Shown here piece after piece: positions 27,292 to 35,099 of a DNA stretch of 64,000 nucleotides. Source of the DNA: JBNAGF01 sp049801055 (GTDB taxonomy: Bacteria > Pseudomonadota > Alphaproteobacteria > Rhodobacterales > Rhodobacteraceae); NCBI RefSeq assembly GCF_049801055.1, contig NZ_JBNAGF010000003.1:248001-312000 (forward strand), written 5' to 3'. The notes beneath the pieces were generated by a model. It was not told the DNA's origin, did not search any database, and worked only from the letters and a program-made list of their open reading frames with translations. Position 1 is the stretch's first letter; each line of letters starts with the position of its first letter. A program made the position numbers and the translations under genes.

Positions 27292-27307
27292 GGCCCGAGG
27301 TCGGGCC
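27292..27307 (-). terminator. Hairpin after the AEC transporter gene
   Basis: GGCCCGA-GG-TCGGGCC perfect arms; on the minus strand it is followed by TTTACG. The loop is very short and the U-tract weak, so it may only partly terminate. Confidence 0.4.
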
Positions 27308-27337
27308 AAGCGGCTGAATCCGGACGATGTCAGGCAG

Positions 27338-28267
27338 TTATCCAGTGCCCAACCAGGCAATCACCAGAGGCAGTGTGAGAATGCTGGCGATAGTCGAAAG
27401 CAGGATCGCCGCAGAGGCACGCTGGGGGGCGACCCGGTAATGTGCCGCCAGCATGTAGACGTTACCGGCAACCGGCAGGGCGGCTGCGGAAATGGCTATC
27501 GTGGCGGAAAATGGATCAACGGAAAACAGGCTTAATACGGCAATCGCAACAAGCGCGGGGTGCAAGGCCAACTTGCAAAAACTGAGCCACACCGCGATCC
27601 GAAGCCGTTCGGCGGATTTCGATGCCAGCGACGCTCCTATGGCGAACAGCGCACCGGGTGTGGCCGCCCCTCCGAGTATCGACAGGAAGTCATTCATCGG
27701 GCCAGGGATCGGAACCGACAGGGCAGACCAGATCATGCCAGCTGAAATCGACATGATCATCGGGTTCTTGAGCAACCCCGTTCCTATCAGCTTGAAGGTC
27801 CGCGGTGTCAGCCGACCGTCGCGGCCACCGTTGATCAGGATGACGATCAGCGAGGAAAACACCACGAGATCAACCGCCAGCACCAGCATGATCGGCCCGA
27901 TTGCGGCCTCTCCGAAGAGCATCGACAACATCGGTAACCCTAGAAAGCCGGTATTTCCGATCGCTGCACATTGCCCCTCGACTGCTGCGGTGGGCGTATC
28001 AAGGCCTCGCAGGAAAGCGACAAGCACCGCTATCCCGTACACGGCGGCTGTGCCGCTGAGATAGGCCAGAATGAGCTGAGGATCGAAAATGTCGCCGAAA
28101 GGCAGGTTTGCCGAAAACCGAAACAGCATCGCGGACAGGGGGAAGAAAAAGACGAACTTGGTCAGGTATGCAGTCGCCTCTTCCGAAAAAAACCTCGACC
28201 GCCCGGCCCAGAAACCCAGACCGATGATTGCGAAAAAGGGCAGGGTTCTGAGAAAGATCTCGACCAT
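27338..28267 (-). CDS. AEC-family transporter (auxin efflux carrier-like)
   Basis: 309 residues starting at MVEIFLRTLPFFAIIGLGFW; the frame goes 34 codons further upstream without a better start. Ten hydrophobic segments in two halves, with the family-type mid-membrane break and PSGLPxx-like sequences (AIGNTGFLGLPMLSMLFG, NPMIMSISAGMIW). Bacterial AEC proteins move malonate, malate or other organic acids, or act as regulators of such uptake. No linked metabolic gene indicates the substrate. Confidence 0.88.
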   Translation of the reverse strand: MVEIFLRTLPFFAIIGLGFWAGRSRFFSEEATAYLTKFVFFFPLSAMLFRFSANLPFGDIFDPQLILAYLSGTAAVYGIAVLVAFLRGLDTPTAAVEGQCAAIGNTGFLGLPMLSMLFGEAAIGPIMLVLAVDLVVFSSLIVILINGGRDGRLTPRTFKLIGTGLLKNPMIMSISAGMIWSALSVPIPGPMNDFLSILGGAATPGALFAIGASLASKSAERLRIAVWLSFCKLALHPALVAIAVLSLFSVDPFSATIAISAAALPVAGNVYMLAAHYRVAPQRASAAILLSTIASILTLPLVIAWLGTG

Positions 28268-28399
28268 GCGAAAATTGGTAACAAAAGATGACCGGTCTGC
28301 AAGGGGAGATTTGGACGTCGCATCTCCGGCCTTTGGATGATGGTGGAAGCGAGGCCGCCGTCCGATCACGCGGCCAGCGCCTAACCGGAGGGTGTCGTT

Positions 28400-29374
28400 C
28401 TAGCCACTGCCGATCAACACGCCGGCTGCCAGAACCAGCGATCCGCCGAGCACAACTTGCATGGCTGCCCGAAAGAACGGGGTTTCCATGTATCGGTTCT
28501 GGATCCACGCGATTGCCCACAATTCGACAAACACAACGGCAATGGCCACCATGGTAGCCGTCCAGAATTCCGGGATCAGATAGGGCAGGGCATGTCCCAG
28601 CCCCCCTACGGTTGTCATGACCCCGGATGCCAATCCGCGCTTGACGGGCGAGCCACGCCCCGAGAGCTCTCCATCGTCCGAGGCGGCTTCAGTGAAGCCC
28701 ATCGAGATGCCTGCCCCGACTGACGCGGCGACACCGACGAGGAACGTGGTCCAAGTGTCCTGTGTGGCAAAGGCCGTTGCAAAAATCGGGGCCAGCGTTG
28801 ATACCGACCCGTCCATCAACCCGGCCAGACCGGGTTGCACCCATGTTAGGATGAATTGCCGGTGGGCGGTGGCCTCTTCGTCGGATCTGCTGTCTCCGTC
28901 TAGATGCGTGTCTTCCAGATCGGCAGCCCTTGCCTGGTGTCCTGCTTCCGCCGCGGCCAGATCGCCCAGCAGTTTGCGAGTAGCCGCGTCCGAGCTGTAC
29001 TTGGCGGCCGTTAGATAGAACCGCTCGGCATCGCGTTCCATCATCTCAGCCTCTTCCCGGATACGCTCCAGCCCCAGATTTTCGACGAGCCAGACCGGAC
29101 GGCGCGCATAGTATCCGGCGACGTGCTCTCTCCGGATCAGCGGAATGACTGGCCCGAACCGCTCCTCGTGCAGGGCAATTAACTGGGCGCGATGGGTGTC
29201 TTCTTCTGCGGCCATGCCGTCGAACATCTTTGCTGTCCCCGGGTAGTCTGCCCTGAGCCGTTCGGCATACCCCCGATAGATGCGCGCATCATCTTCTTCG
29301 GATGAGATGGCCAGCGCCAGAACTTCCTGCTCGGACAAATCCCGAAAGTGCTTTCGTTGAAAAAGAAATCGCAT
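28400..29374 (-). CDS. mbfA: Membrane-bound ferritin-like iron exporter MbfA (rubrerythrin-VIT1 fusion)
   Basis: 324 residues in two parts. Residues 1-165 form a ferritin/rubrerythrin-like helical domain with paired acidic motifs (ISSEEDDARIYRGYAERL, DGMAAEEDTHRAQL, EAEMMERDAERFYLTA, LAAAEAGHQA). Residues about 180-324 are a VIT1/CCC1-type membrane domain (QPGLAGLMDGSVSTLAPIFA, GAGISMGFTEAASDDGELSG, then three hydrophobic helices). This is the Er-VIT1 architecture of rhizobial MbfA, which exports iron and protects against H2O2 under Irr control. The Irr-like box just upstream supports the call. Start ATG 29374 with AAGGG six bases before it. Confidence 0.93.
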   Translation of the reverse strand: MRFLFQRKHFRDLSEQEVLALAISSEEDDARIYRGYAERLRADYPGTAKMFDGMAAEEDTHRAQLIALHEERFGPVIPLIRREHVAGYYARRPVWLVENLGLERIREEAEMMERDAERFYLTAAKYSSDAATRKLLGDLAAAEAGHQARAADLEDTHLDGDSRSDEEATAHRQFILTWVQPGLAGLMDGSVSTLAPIFATAFATQDTWTTFLVGVAASVGAGISMGFTEAASDDGELSGRGSPVKRGLASGVMTTVGGLGHALPYLIPEFWTATMVAIAVVFVELWAIAWIQNRYMETPFFRAAMQVVLGGSLVLAAGVLIGSG

Positions 29375-29385
29375 AGTCGGCCCTT

Positions 29386-29402
29386 ATTAGAATGATTCTA
29401 AA
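29386..29402 (-). promoter_or_regulatory. Irr-type iron control element in front of mbfA
   Basis: A perfect 15-base palindrome TTAGAAT-G-ATTCTAA (29387-29401) starts 12 bases upstream of the mbfA ATG. It matches the TTTAGAA/TTCTAAA iron control element bound by Irr in alphaproteobacteria. Its position close to the start codon suits repression when iron is low. Confidence 0.8.
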
Positions 29403-29462
29403 TCTATGGAGAAATCCACCGAACGCAAGGCGGTATTCCGATTCAGTGCATGCGAATCCTTG

Positions 29463-29481
29463 AAACTGAACTGACCAGTTT
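29463..29481. promoter_or_regulatory. Inverted repeat, likely TetR operator
   Basis: AAACTG-N7-CAGTTT, perfect six-base arms, 35 bases upstream of the TetR-family start and in the mbfA/tetR divergent intergenic region. Position and symmetry suit autoregulation by the TetR protein. Confidence 0.5.
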
Positions 29482-29515
29482 ATATCCTCGCTGGGTGAAT
29501 ATGTAAGGATCCGCA

Positions 29516-30166
29516 ATGACCGCAGCTTCGCCAATCTTGCGCACCGGAAGAAAGTTCGATCAGGTTCTGGCCGGTGCCCGCGACGTGTTCATGGCAGACG
29601 GGTTCGAAGGTGCCAGTGTTGATGATATTGCACGGGCTGCCGGTGTCTCCAAGGCGACGCTTTACAGCTATTTCCCCGACAAGCGGTTGCTGTTCATGGA
29701 AGTGGCCCAGACGGAATGCACCTGCATGGCGGATCGGATCGTCGAAATGATCGACGAGACCCGCCCGGCACGCGAGGTTTTGCACTTTACCGCGACACAG
29801 GTGATTGCGTTTCTGGTATCGGATTTTGCCCAACAGGTGTTCCGGATCTGTGTGGCCGAGAAAGAACGTTTTCCCGAGCTGGCCCGCACCTTTTATCAGG
29901 CCGGACCGGAAACAGGGCGGTTGCGCATTAGCGATTATCTGGAAAAGGCCGTGGCCCGTGGTGAGCTGCAGATAGACGATATCCCGATGGCGGCCGAACA
30001 GTTTTCTGAGCTGTGTAAGACACGACTTTGGAGTCGTGCCGTTTTTGGAGTGCAAAGCGAGTTCACCAAAGAAGAAATCGACGAGGTGGCAGCCTATACC
30101 ACCGAGATGTTCATGGCGCGCTACGGCGTGAGATCGGCTTTAACTGCAAATCATCCCGATACCTGA
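29516..30166 (+). CDS. TetR/AcrR-family transcriptional regulator
   Basis: 216 residues, start ATG with AAGGA site. N-terminal DNA-binding helix-turn-helix at about 15-60: FDQVLAGARDVFMADGFEG, then ASVDDIARAAGVSKATLY and SYFPDKRLLFMEV. The C-terminal ligand domain resembles the AefR-like group (FRICVAEKERFPELARTFYQ). It is divergent from mbfA and overlaps the convergent NYN gene by 56 bases at the 3' end. The ligand is unknown. Control of itself is likely from the nearby inverted repeat; control of mbfA is possible but mbfA already has an Irr box. Confidence 0.92.
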   Translation: MTAASPILRTGRKFDQVLAGARDVFMADGFEGASVDDIARAAGVSKATLYSYFPDKRLLFMEVAQTECTCMADRIVEMIDETRPAREVLHFTATQVIAFLVSDFAQQVFRICVAEKERFPELARTFYQAGPETGRLRISDYLEKAVARGELQIDDIPMAAEQFSELCKTRLWSRAVFGVQSEFTKEEIDEVAAYTTEMFMARYGVRSALTANHPDT

Positions 30167-30872
30167 TCTTGAAGTTTCCGTTGTTGCCGGACTCTTCGAA
30201 ACGTTCGGTCGCCCGAACGAGATCACTTAGCTTTTTGTAGCCATAGCTGCGGGAATCAAAATCGGGGTACCGCCTGCCCAGTTCACTGCCGACATAGCCC
30301 ATTCCAGCCCAGCCTTCGGGGTCGCTGGTGTTCAGAACGACATTTCGGATCAGCTGATAGGCTTTGTGCAGGTCCTGCTTTTTCTTTTTGGTAGATTTGC
30401 CGTCCTGCTCTTCATCCGCGGAAACCTCTGCTTCAAGGTTTTCGATATAGATGAACCGTTTGCACGCTGCGACGAAGGCCTCCGGTGTCTTTTGTAGTCC
30501 GATCCCGAAAACACCGAGACCCTGTTCCCGGATGCGGCTCGCCAGCCGGGTGAAATCGCTGTCGGATGATATCAGCACGAATGCGTCAAACCGGCCTGAA
30601 TGAAGGATGTCCATGGCATCGATGACCAGTGCGATATCGCTGGCGTTCTTGCCAGTTGTGTTTGCAAATTGCTGATGCGGAACAATGGCCCAACGGGCAA
30701 GTGTTTCCTTGTCCCAGCCCTGCGGGGGACCGTGCGAGAAATCGCCATAGATTCTCCGAATACTGGCTTCGCCTAATGATGCGATCTCCGCGAAAATCAC
30801 TTCGGCATGCTTGGACGAAATGTTGTCCGCGTCTATGAGAACGGCGAGGCGGTCGGCTTCTTTGGTGCTCAA
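30111..30872 (-). CDS. NYN-domain protein with C-terminal LOTUS/OST-HTH domain
   Basis: 253 residues from a TTG start with a GAGG ribosome site. Residues 1-150 form a NYN (PIN-like, LabA/DUF88) domain with the acidic active-site pattern: LAVLIDADNISSKHAEVIF, then KNASDIALVIDAMDIL and FVLISSDSDFTRLASRI. A charged linker (DEEQDGKSTKKKKQD) leads to a LOTUS-type winged helix (AYQLIRNVVLNTSDPEGWAG, YGYKKLSDLVRATERFE). Such proteins are predicted RNA-binding ribonucleases. The last 56 bases overlap the tetR 3' end in antisense, so the two transcripts can pair. Confidence 0.9.
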   Translation of the reverse strand: MSTKEADRLAVLIDADNISSKHAEVIFAEIASLGEASIRRIYGDFSHGPPQGWDKETLARWAIVPHQQFANTTGKNASDIALVIDAMDILHSGRFDAFVLISSDSDFTRLASRIREQGLGVFGIGLQKTPEAFVAACKRFIYIENLEAEVSADEEQDGKSTKKKKQDLHKAYQLIRNVVLNTSDPEGWAGMGYVGSELGRRYPDFDSRSYGYKKLSDLVRATERFEESGNNGNFKIRYRDDLQLKPISRRSAP

Positions 30873-30929
30873 ATTAAGTTCCTCAAATCAATCTGATAAA
30901 CTAGGTATGAGGAGGAAATTCAATTTAAA

Positions 30930-30957
30930 GGGGTGAACAGAGTGTTTCCGTTCACCC
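30930..30957 (-). terminator. Hairpin terminator after adhC
   Basis: On the minus strand GGGTGAAC and GTTCACCC form a perfect 8-bp stem with an 11-base loop, followed by CCTTTAAATT. It begins 16 bases after the adhC stop. Confidence 0.65.
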
Positions 30958-30972
30958 GATTATCTTGTTCAA

Positions 30973-32085
30973 TCAGTACAGGACGACACTGCGGATGCTT
31001 TCGCCCTTGTGCATCAGGTCGAAGCCCTTGTTGATGTCTTCTAACCCCATGGTGTGCGTGATCATCGGATCAATCTCGATCTTGCCGTCCATGTACCAGT
31101 CAACGATTTTGGGTACATCGGTGCGGCCGCTTGCACCTCCAAAAGCGGTGCCGCGCCAGCTGCGCCCGGTGACAAGCTGGAAAGGACGGGTCGAGATCTC
31201 AGCCCCGGCTGGCGCGACACCGATGATGATGCTCTCGCCCCAACCTTTGTGTGCCGCTTCCAGTGCCGTGCGCATCACGCTGACATTGCCGGTGGCGTCA
31301 AAGGTGTAGTCTGCGCCGCCGTTGGTCAGACCTACAAGGTGTGCCACCATATCGCCGTCGACGTCGGCCGGGTTGACGAAGTCGGTCATACCGAACTTTT
31401 CAGCCATTTCGACCTTGGCGGGGTTGAGGTCTACGCCCACGATCTGATCGGCACCTGCAAGGCGTAGACCCTGTATCACGTTCAGGCCAATGCCGCCCAG
31501 CCCGAACACGATAGCCCGGCTGCCGATTTCGACTTTGGCGGTATTGATCACAGCTCCGATGCCGGTGGTCACGCCGCAGCCGATGTAGCAAATCTTGTCG
31601 AAAGGAGCATCCTTTCGGACCTTGGCGAGCGCGATTTCGGGCAGAACCGTGTGATTGGCAAAGGTCGAACACCCCATGTAGTGCAGAATCGGTGTGCCAT
31701 CGAGCATCGAAAAGCGCGAAGTGCCGTCCGGCATCAGGCCCTGACCTTGCGTTTCCCGGATGGCTTGACACAGGTTGGTTTTGGGATTGAGGCAGTATTC
31801 GCATTCCCGACATTCCGGGGTGTAGAGGGGAATGACATGGTCTCCCGGCTTCAGGCTGGTTACGCCGGGGCCGACCTCCAGCACCACACCGGCGCCTTCG
31901 TGCCCAAGAATTGCGGGAAACTGACCTTCGGGATCCGCGCCAGACCGGGTGAACTCGTCGGTATGGCACAGGCCGGTTGCTTTGATTTCGACCAGAACTT
32001 CGCCAGCCTTCGGGCCGTCGAGGTTCACCTCCATTATCTCCAGGGGTTTGCCCGCTTCCAGGGCGACGGCGGCACGGGTGCGCAT
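30973..32085 (-). CDS. adhC: S-(hydroxymethyl)glutathione dehydrogenase / class III alcohol dehydrogenase
   Basis: Oxidises S-hydroxymethylglutathione with NAD+, first step of GSH-dependent formaldehyde removal; it may also reduce S-nitrosoglutathione. 370 residues. Catalytic zinc ligands are in ATGLCHTDEFTRSGAD and LGHEGAG. The structural zinc site is the four-Cys cluster CRECEYCLNPKTNLC. Cofactor binding is at GLGGIGLNVIQGLRLAGA. Start ATG 32085. A hairpin follows the stop. The product goes to FghA encoded at 26402-27232. Confidence 0.97.
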   Translation of the reverse strand: MRTRAAVALEAGKPLEIMEVNLDGPKAGEVLVEIKATGLCHTDEFTRSGADPEGQFPAILGHEGAGVVLEVGPGVTSLKPGDHVIPLYTPECRECEYCLNPKTNLCQAIRETQGQGLMPDGTSRFSMLDGTPILHYMGCSTFANHTVLPEIALAKVRKDAPFDKICYIGCGVTTGIGAVINTAKVEIGSRAIVFGLGGIGLNVIQGLRLAGADQIVGVDLNPAKVEMAEKFGMTDFVNPADVDGDMVAHLVGLTNGGADYTFDATGNVSVMRTALEAAHKGWGESIIIGVAPAGAEISTRPFQLVTGRSWRGTAFGGASGRTDVPKIVDWYMDGKIEIDPMITHTMGLEDINKGFDLMHKGESIRSVVLY

Positions 32086-32211
32086 GTTTCAGACCTCCTT
32101 GTTTTTCGTTACCCTGCGGTAGGTGGCGGGTGTTTTCAATGCCTCATTCGTGACACGTTTCTTAGAGAGCCTGAATTGCGGTATCCGACATGAACGAAGA
32201 TAGGAGCGCCA

Positions 32212-32460
32212 ATGAAACGACTTCTGCTGATTGCCCCACTTCTGGCGGCTTGCGGTGATGGTGCGGATAAAACCGCATCCTGTAATGCCGACGGTTGGGC
32301 GGGGGTGGTAGGAAAACCGGTGTCCGAAATTCAGTCACAGCTCCCTTCGGGAACGCGTGTTCTGGGGCCGAACTCGGTTGTCACTCAGGATTTTCGTCCT
32401 GATCGCACCAATGTTTCCGTGGATGCGGGCGGGGTCGTCGTGCGGGTCTGGTGCGGCTGA
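32212..32460 (+). CDS. I78-family peptidase inhibitor-like lipoprotein
   Basis: 82 residues with a lipoprotein signal peptide (MKRLLLIAPLLAAC, lipobox Cys14). The mature part has the small potato-inhibitor-like pattern: GWAGVVGKPVSEIQSQLPSG, then TRVLGPNSVVTQDFRPDRTN and VSVDAGGVVVRVWCG. This fits the inhibitor I78 family, predicted periplasmic protease inhibitors. Its target is unknown. Alone on its strand between adhC and the convergent cytochrome gene; an AGGAG ribosome site precedes the ATG. Confidence 0.85.
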   Translation: MKRLLLIAPLLAACGDGADKTASCNADGWAGVVGKPVSEIQSQLPSGTRVLGPNSVVTQDFRPDRTNVSVDAGGVVVRVWCG

Positions 32461-32465
32461 ACCGG

Positions 32466-32939
32466 TTACGGTGGCCGGCGATATCGTTGGTGGCAATCCA
32501 GGCAGGTTCTGACAACCGCGGGTGCCGTCTGGCGGAGGCGGTTCAGGCTGTTGGCGTTGAGTGATCGGGCGGACGCCCGGGCTGCGCGGGCACGGGCGCG
32601 AAAGTCATTCCAATTCGACCAGATCCGCGGTTTGGCGCGGGTGGCCGTATCGTATTTATATCGTTGAAACCGCCGCGGAATGTTGCCCATTGCGGCGATC
32701 AGGATTTTGCGATCCTGTCTGGCGCTGCGTGGGTCGAACCGGTGGCGGCCCGCGATCATCTGGTTGAGTCTGTTCAATGCCTTGCTGGCATCCCGCATCC
32801 CTTCCACCCGTGCCTGAACGTGAGGGTCGCTCACGGAAATCATGTCTTCGGCCCGGAGCGGTAGCGTCGGCAGAGGCAGGATTGACAGCGTTGTCAGGCA
32901 CATGGCCAGCAGCAGTATGTTCCGTAGCAATGCTGGCAT
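32466..32939 (-). CDS. Cytochrome c' family protein
   Basis: 157 residues with an N-terminal signal peptide (LLLAMCLTTLSILPLPTLPLRA). Four-helix-bundle composition. Family features include MRDASKALNRLNQMIAGRHRF near the N terminus, a KPRIWSNWNDFRARA helix, and the C-terminal haem motif CLDCHQRY. Haem attachment near the C terminus with R following is typical of cytochrome c', a periplasmic protein that binds NO. The sequence is unusually arginine-rich, so it may be a divergent member. It is divergent from imuB; the SOS box lies 45 bases upstream of its start but points toward imuB. Confidence 0.8.
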   Translation of the reverse strand: MPALLRNILLLAMCLTTLSILPLPTLPLRAEDMISVSDPHVQARVEGMRDASKALNRLNQMIAGRHRFDPRSARQDRKILIAAMGNIPRRFQRYKYDTATRAKPRIWSNWNDFRARARAARASARSLNANSLNRLRQTAPAVVRTCLDCHQRYRRPP

Positions 32940-32983
32940 GACGGCCCTTGATGACTCGACAGATCAGGTGCAGGCATCATATA

Positions 32984-33005
32984 GAACAAAATATGAACAT
33001 ATAGT
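32984..33005 (+). promoter_or_regulatory. LexA (SOS) box and -10 element of imuB
   Basis: Perfect GAAC-N7-GAAC at 32984-32998 followed by TATAGT at 33000-33005, 36 bases before the imuB ATG. Nearly the same sequence lies in front of dnaE2 (3497-3516). Confidence 0.9.
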
Positions 33006-33034
33006 TTCGATCGATCCCATCTTCGGTTCCGTCC

Positions 33035-34687
33035 ATGTCCAAACGCCGTATTCTCTCGTTGTGGTTCCCCCGCCTTGGGGCAGAGCGGCTGATGCGTATG
33101 GCACGTGGTCTTGCCGACGGACCTCTGGCGGTGGTGGCCGATCAGGGCAACATGCAGGTGGTCGCGTCGATCAATCAGGCTGGTGAGGAGGCCGGGGTGC
33201 AGGTGGGGCAGCCGGTGCGTGATGCTCATGCCATGTGTGGGCATCTTCTGACACGGCCGCAGAATGCACCGGCCGAGGCCGCTTTCCTGACTGCGTTGCG
33301 GCGCTGGGCGGGGAAATTCTCACCTTGGGTGGCCGAGGAAGCTGCAGATGGGTTGGTGATCGATCTCAGTGGATGTGCGCATTTGTTTGGCGGAGAAGAG
33401 GCGCTGCTGTCGGTGATCGAGACAGATTGTGGGGATATGGGGCTGACGGTGCGATTGGGGATTGCCGATACACTGGGCGCGGCCTGGGCGTTGGCGCGGT
33501 TCGCCGGGCAGCAGGCAGGGTCCGACCGGTCAGGCGATGCGATTTCCCAAGAGGCCCGTGCGACACGCGCCCGCGCCGGAAAGCGGCGGCACTGGACCCG
33601 GGGCGGTACGGCCCCGCCGGCTGTAACGCCTGGCGGCGGGGCGCGGATCGCGCCACCGGGGCAGAGCTACAGGGCGCTCAGCCCGCTTCCGATTGCCGCT
33701 TTGCGGGTGGACGCTTCTGTGGTGACCCAGCTGAACCGCCTTGGTCTGCGGCGGGTGGAGGACCTGTTGGGGCAGCCCCGCGCTTCGCTGGCCCGTCGAT
33801 TTGGACGCGGTTTGGTGCACCGACTTGACCAGGCCATGGGCAGTGCGCCCGAGCCGGTTTCCCCCGCCCGGGCTCCGGATCATTTCGCGGTCCGGATGAC
33901 CCTGCCGGATCCAATCGGTTTGAAAGAAGACCTGATGGCCGGAATCGATCGTCTTCTTCCGACACTCTGCGCCCGGTTGGAGGCGCGCGGTCGTGGTGTC
34001 CGCACCCTGCGACTCGAAGCGCATCGCACTGATCAGGCCGCAGAGGTGGTAGAGGTTGGGTTGGCCCGCCCAAGCCATGATCGCCATCGTATTCGCCCGC
34101 TGCTCGAGATGAAGATCGACGGCATAGATGCGGGTTTCGGCATCGACATGCTACGGCTTCAGGCCATCCAAACCGAACCGGTTCATGCACGTACCTTGTC
34201 TGGCCATGCCGAAGCCAATCGAGCGGTGCGGGAAAGACTGGCCGGGAATACTGCCGTCGACGATCTGATCGGTAAGCTGGGTGCCCGGGTGGGGATGGAA
34301 GCAATCACTCGGCGACACCCCGTCCCGTCCCATATTCCCGAAAAAACCGCACAGGTTCTGGCCGCTGCCTGGTCGGAGCCGGCAAGTGACTGGCCCGCTG
34401 CGGTCCGGCCCCGCCCGTTGCTGCTCTGGTCACCCGAACCGGTGATGGCCCCGGATACGGCTTCGGTTCCCAACAGGTTCCGCTGGCGAGGGCGAGATTG
34501 GCATCTGGCCGAGGCCTCGGGCCCCGAGAGGATCGCTCCGGAATGGTGGCTTGACGACCCCAACTGGCGCAGTGGCGTGCGTGATTACTGGGTTGTTGTC
34601 ACGAAGCAGGGGGACCGGCTCTGGCTCTATCTTGGCCACGGCGGCACCATGTCGCCAGGTTGGTTCTGCCAGGGCAGTTTTGCATAA
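33035..34687 (+). CDS. imuB: Mutasome protein ImuB (inactive Y-family polymerase homologue)
   Basis: 550 residues. A Y-family-like protein that bridges DnaE2 to the sliding clamp in SOS mutagenesis. The N terminus RRILSLWFPRLGAERLMRM lacks the catalytic Asp of true DinB enzymes, as expected for ImuB. The palm region continues with LVIDLSGCAHLFGGEEALL and the little-finger region from about 300. A low-complexity arginine/glycine-rich linker sits near 170-210. The C terminus (FRWRGRDWHLAEASGPERI, then WW and a DYWVV segment) is the conserved ImuB tail. No imuA precedes it, and dnaE2 is 29.5 kb away. No clear ribosome site. Confidence 0.93.
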   Translation: MSKRRILSLWFPRLGAERLMRMARGLADGPLAVVADQGNMQVVASINQAGEEAGVQVGQPVRDAHAMCGHLLTRPQNAPAEAAFLTALRRWAGKFSPWVAEEAADGLVIDLSGCAHLFGGEEALLSVIETDCGDMGLTVRLGIADTLGAAWALARFAGQQAGSDRSGDAISQEARATRARAGKRRHWTRGGTAPPAVTPGGGARIAPPGQSYRALSPLPIAALRVDASVVTQLNRLGLRRVEDLLGQPRASLARRFGRGLVHRLDQAMGSAPEPVSPARAPDHFAVRMTLPDPIGLKEDLMAGIDRLLPTLCARLEARGRGVRTLRLEAHRTDQAAEVVEVGLARPSHDRHRIRPLLEMKIDGIDAGFGIDMLRLQAIQTEPVHARTLSGHAEANRAVRERLAGNTAVDDLIGKLGARVGMEAITRRHPVPSHIPEKTAQVLAAAWSEPASDWPAAVRPRPLLLWSPEPVMAPDTASVPNRFRWRGRDWHLAEASGPERIAPEWWLDDPNWRSGVRDYWVVVTKQGDRLWLYLGHGGTMSPGWFCQGSFA

Positions 34688-34748
34688 GCGCCGAACCAAA
34701 TTCCGGGTGGGGCTTGATTTGGTAACGATTTCTAGCGAGGCTTGAGCC

Positions 34749-35099
34749 ATGAACATGCAGCCTCCAAGTCCCTTTTCGAAGGGTTCGGCCACAACGCAGG
34801 TCTCGTTCGACCGCAAGGAACTATCTGTTATTCTCGCTGTCTATGGCCGGATGGTGGCGGCTGGGGAATGGCGGGATTACGGTATCTCCACCTTGCGCGA
34901 CATGGCGGTGTTTTCAGTATTTCGCAAAACGGCAGAACACCCGATCTACCGGATCGAGAAGCATCCCCAACTGCGTGGCAGGCAGGGAATGTACTCGGTG
35001 ATTGGCATGGACGGCAGAATTCTGAAGCGCGGTCACGATCTCAAAACCGTTCTGCGGGTGCTGGAGCGAAAGTTGATCCGGTCAGTCGACCCGGATTAA
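34749..35099 (+). CDS. DUF2794-containing protein
   Basis: 116 residues. The segment SFDRKELSVILAVYGRMVAAG followed by DYGISTLRDMAVFSVFRKT and PIYRIEKHPQLRGRQGMYSV is characteristic of DUF2794, a family of about 110 residues found almost only in alphaproteobacteria, function unknown. It follows imuB by 61 bases and could be co-expressed. Its last four bases overlap the stop of the convergent NlpC/P60 gene. Confidence 0.9.
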   Translation: MNMQPPSPFSKGSATTQVSFDRKELSVILAVYGRMVAAGEWRDYGISTLRDMAVFSVFRKTAEHPIYRIEKHPQLRGRQGMYSVIGMDGRILKRGHDLKTVLRVLERKLIRSVDPD

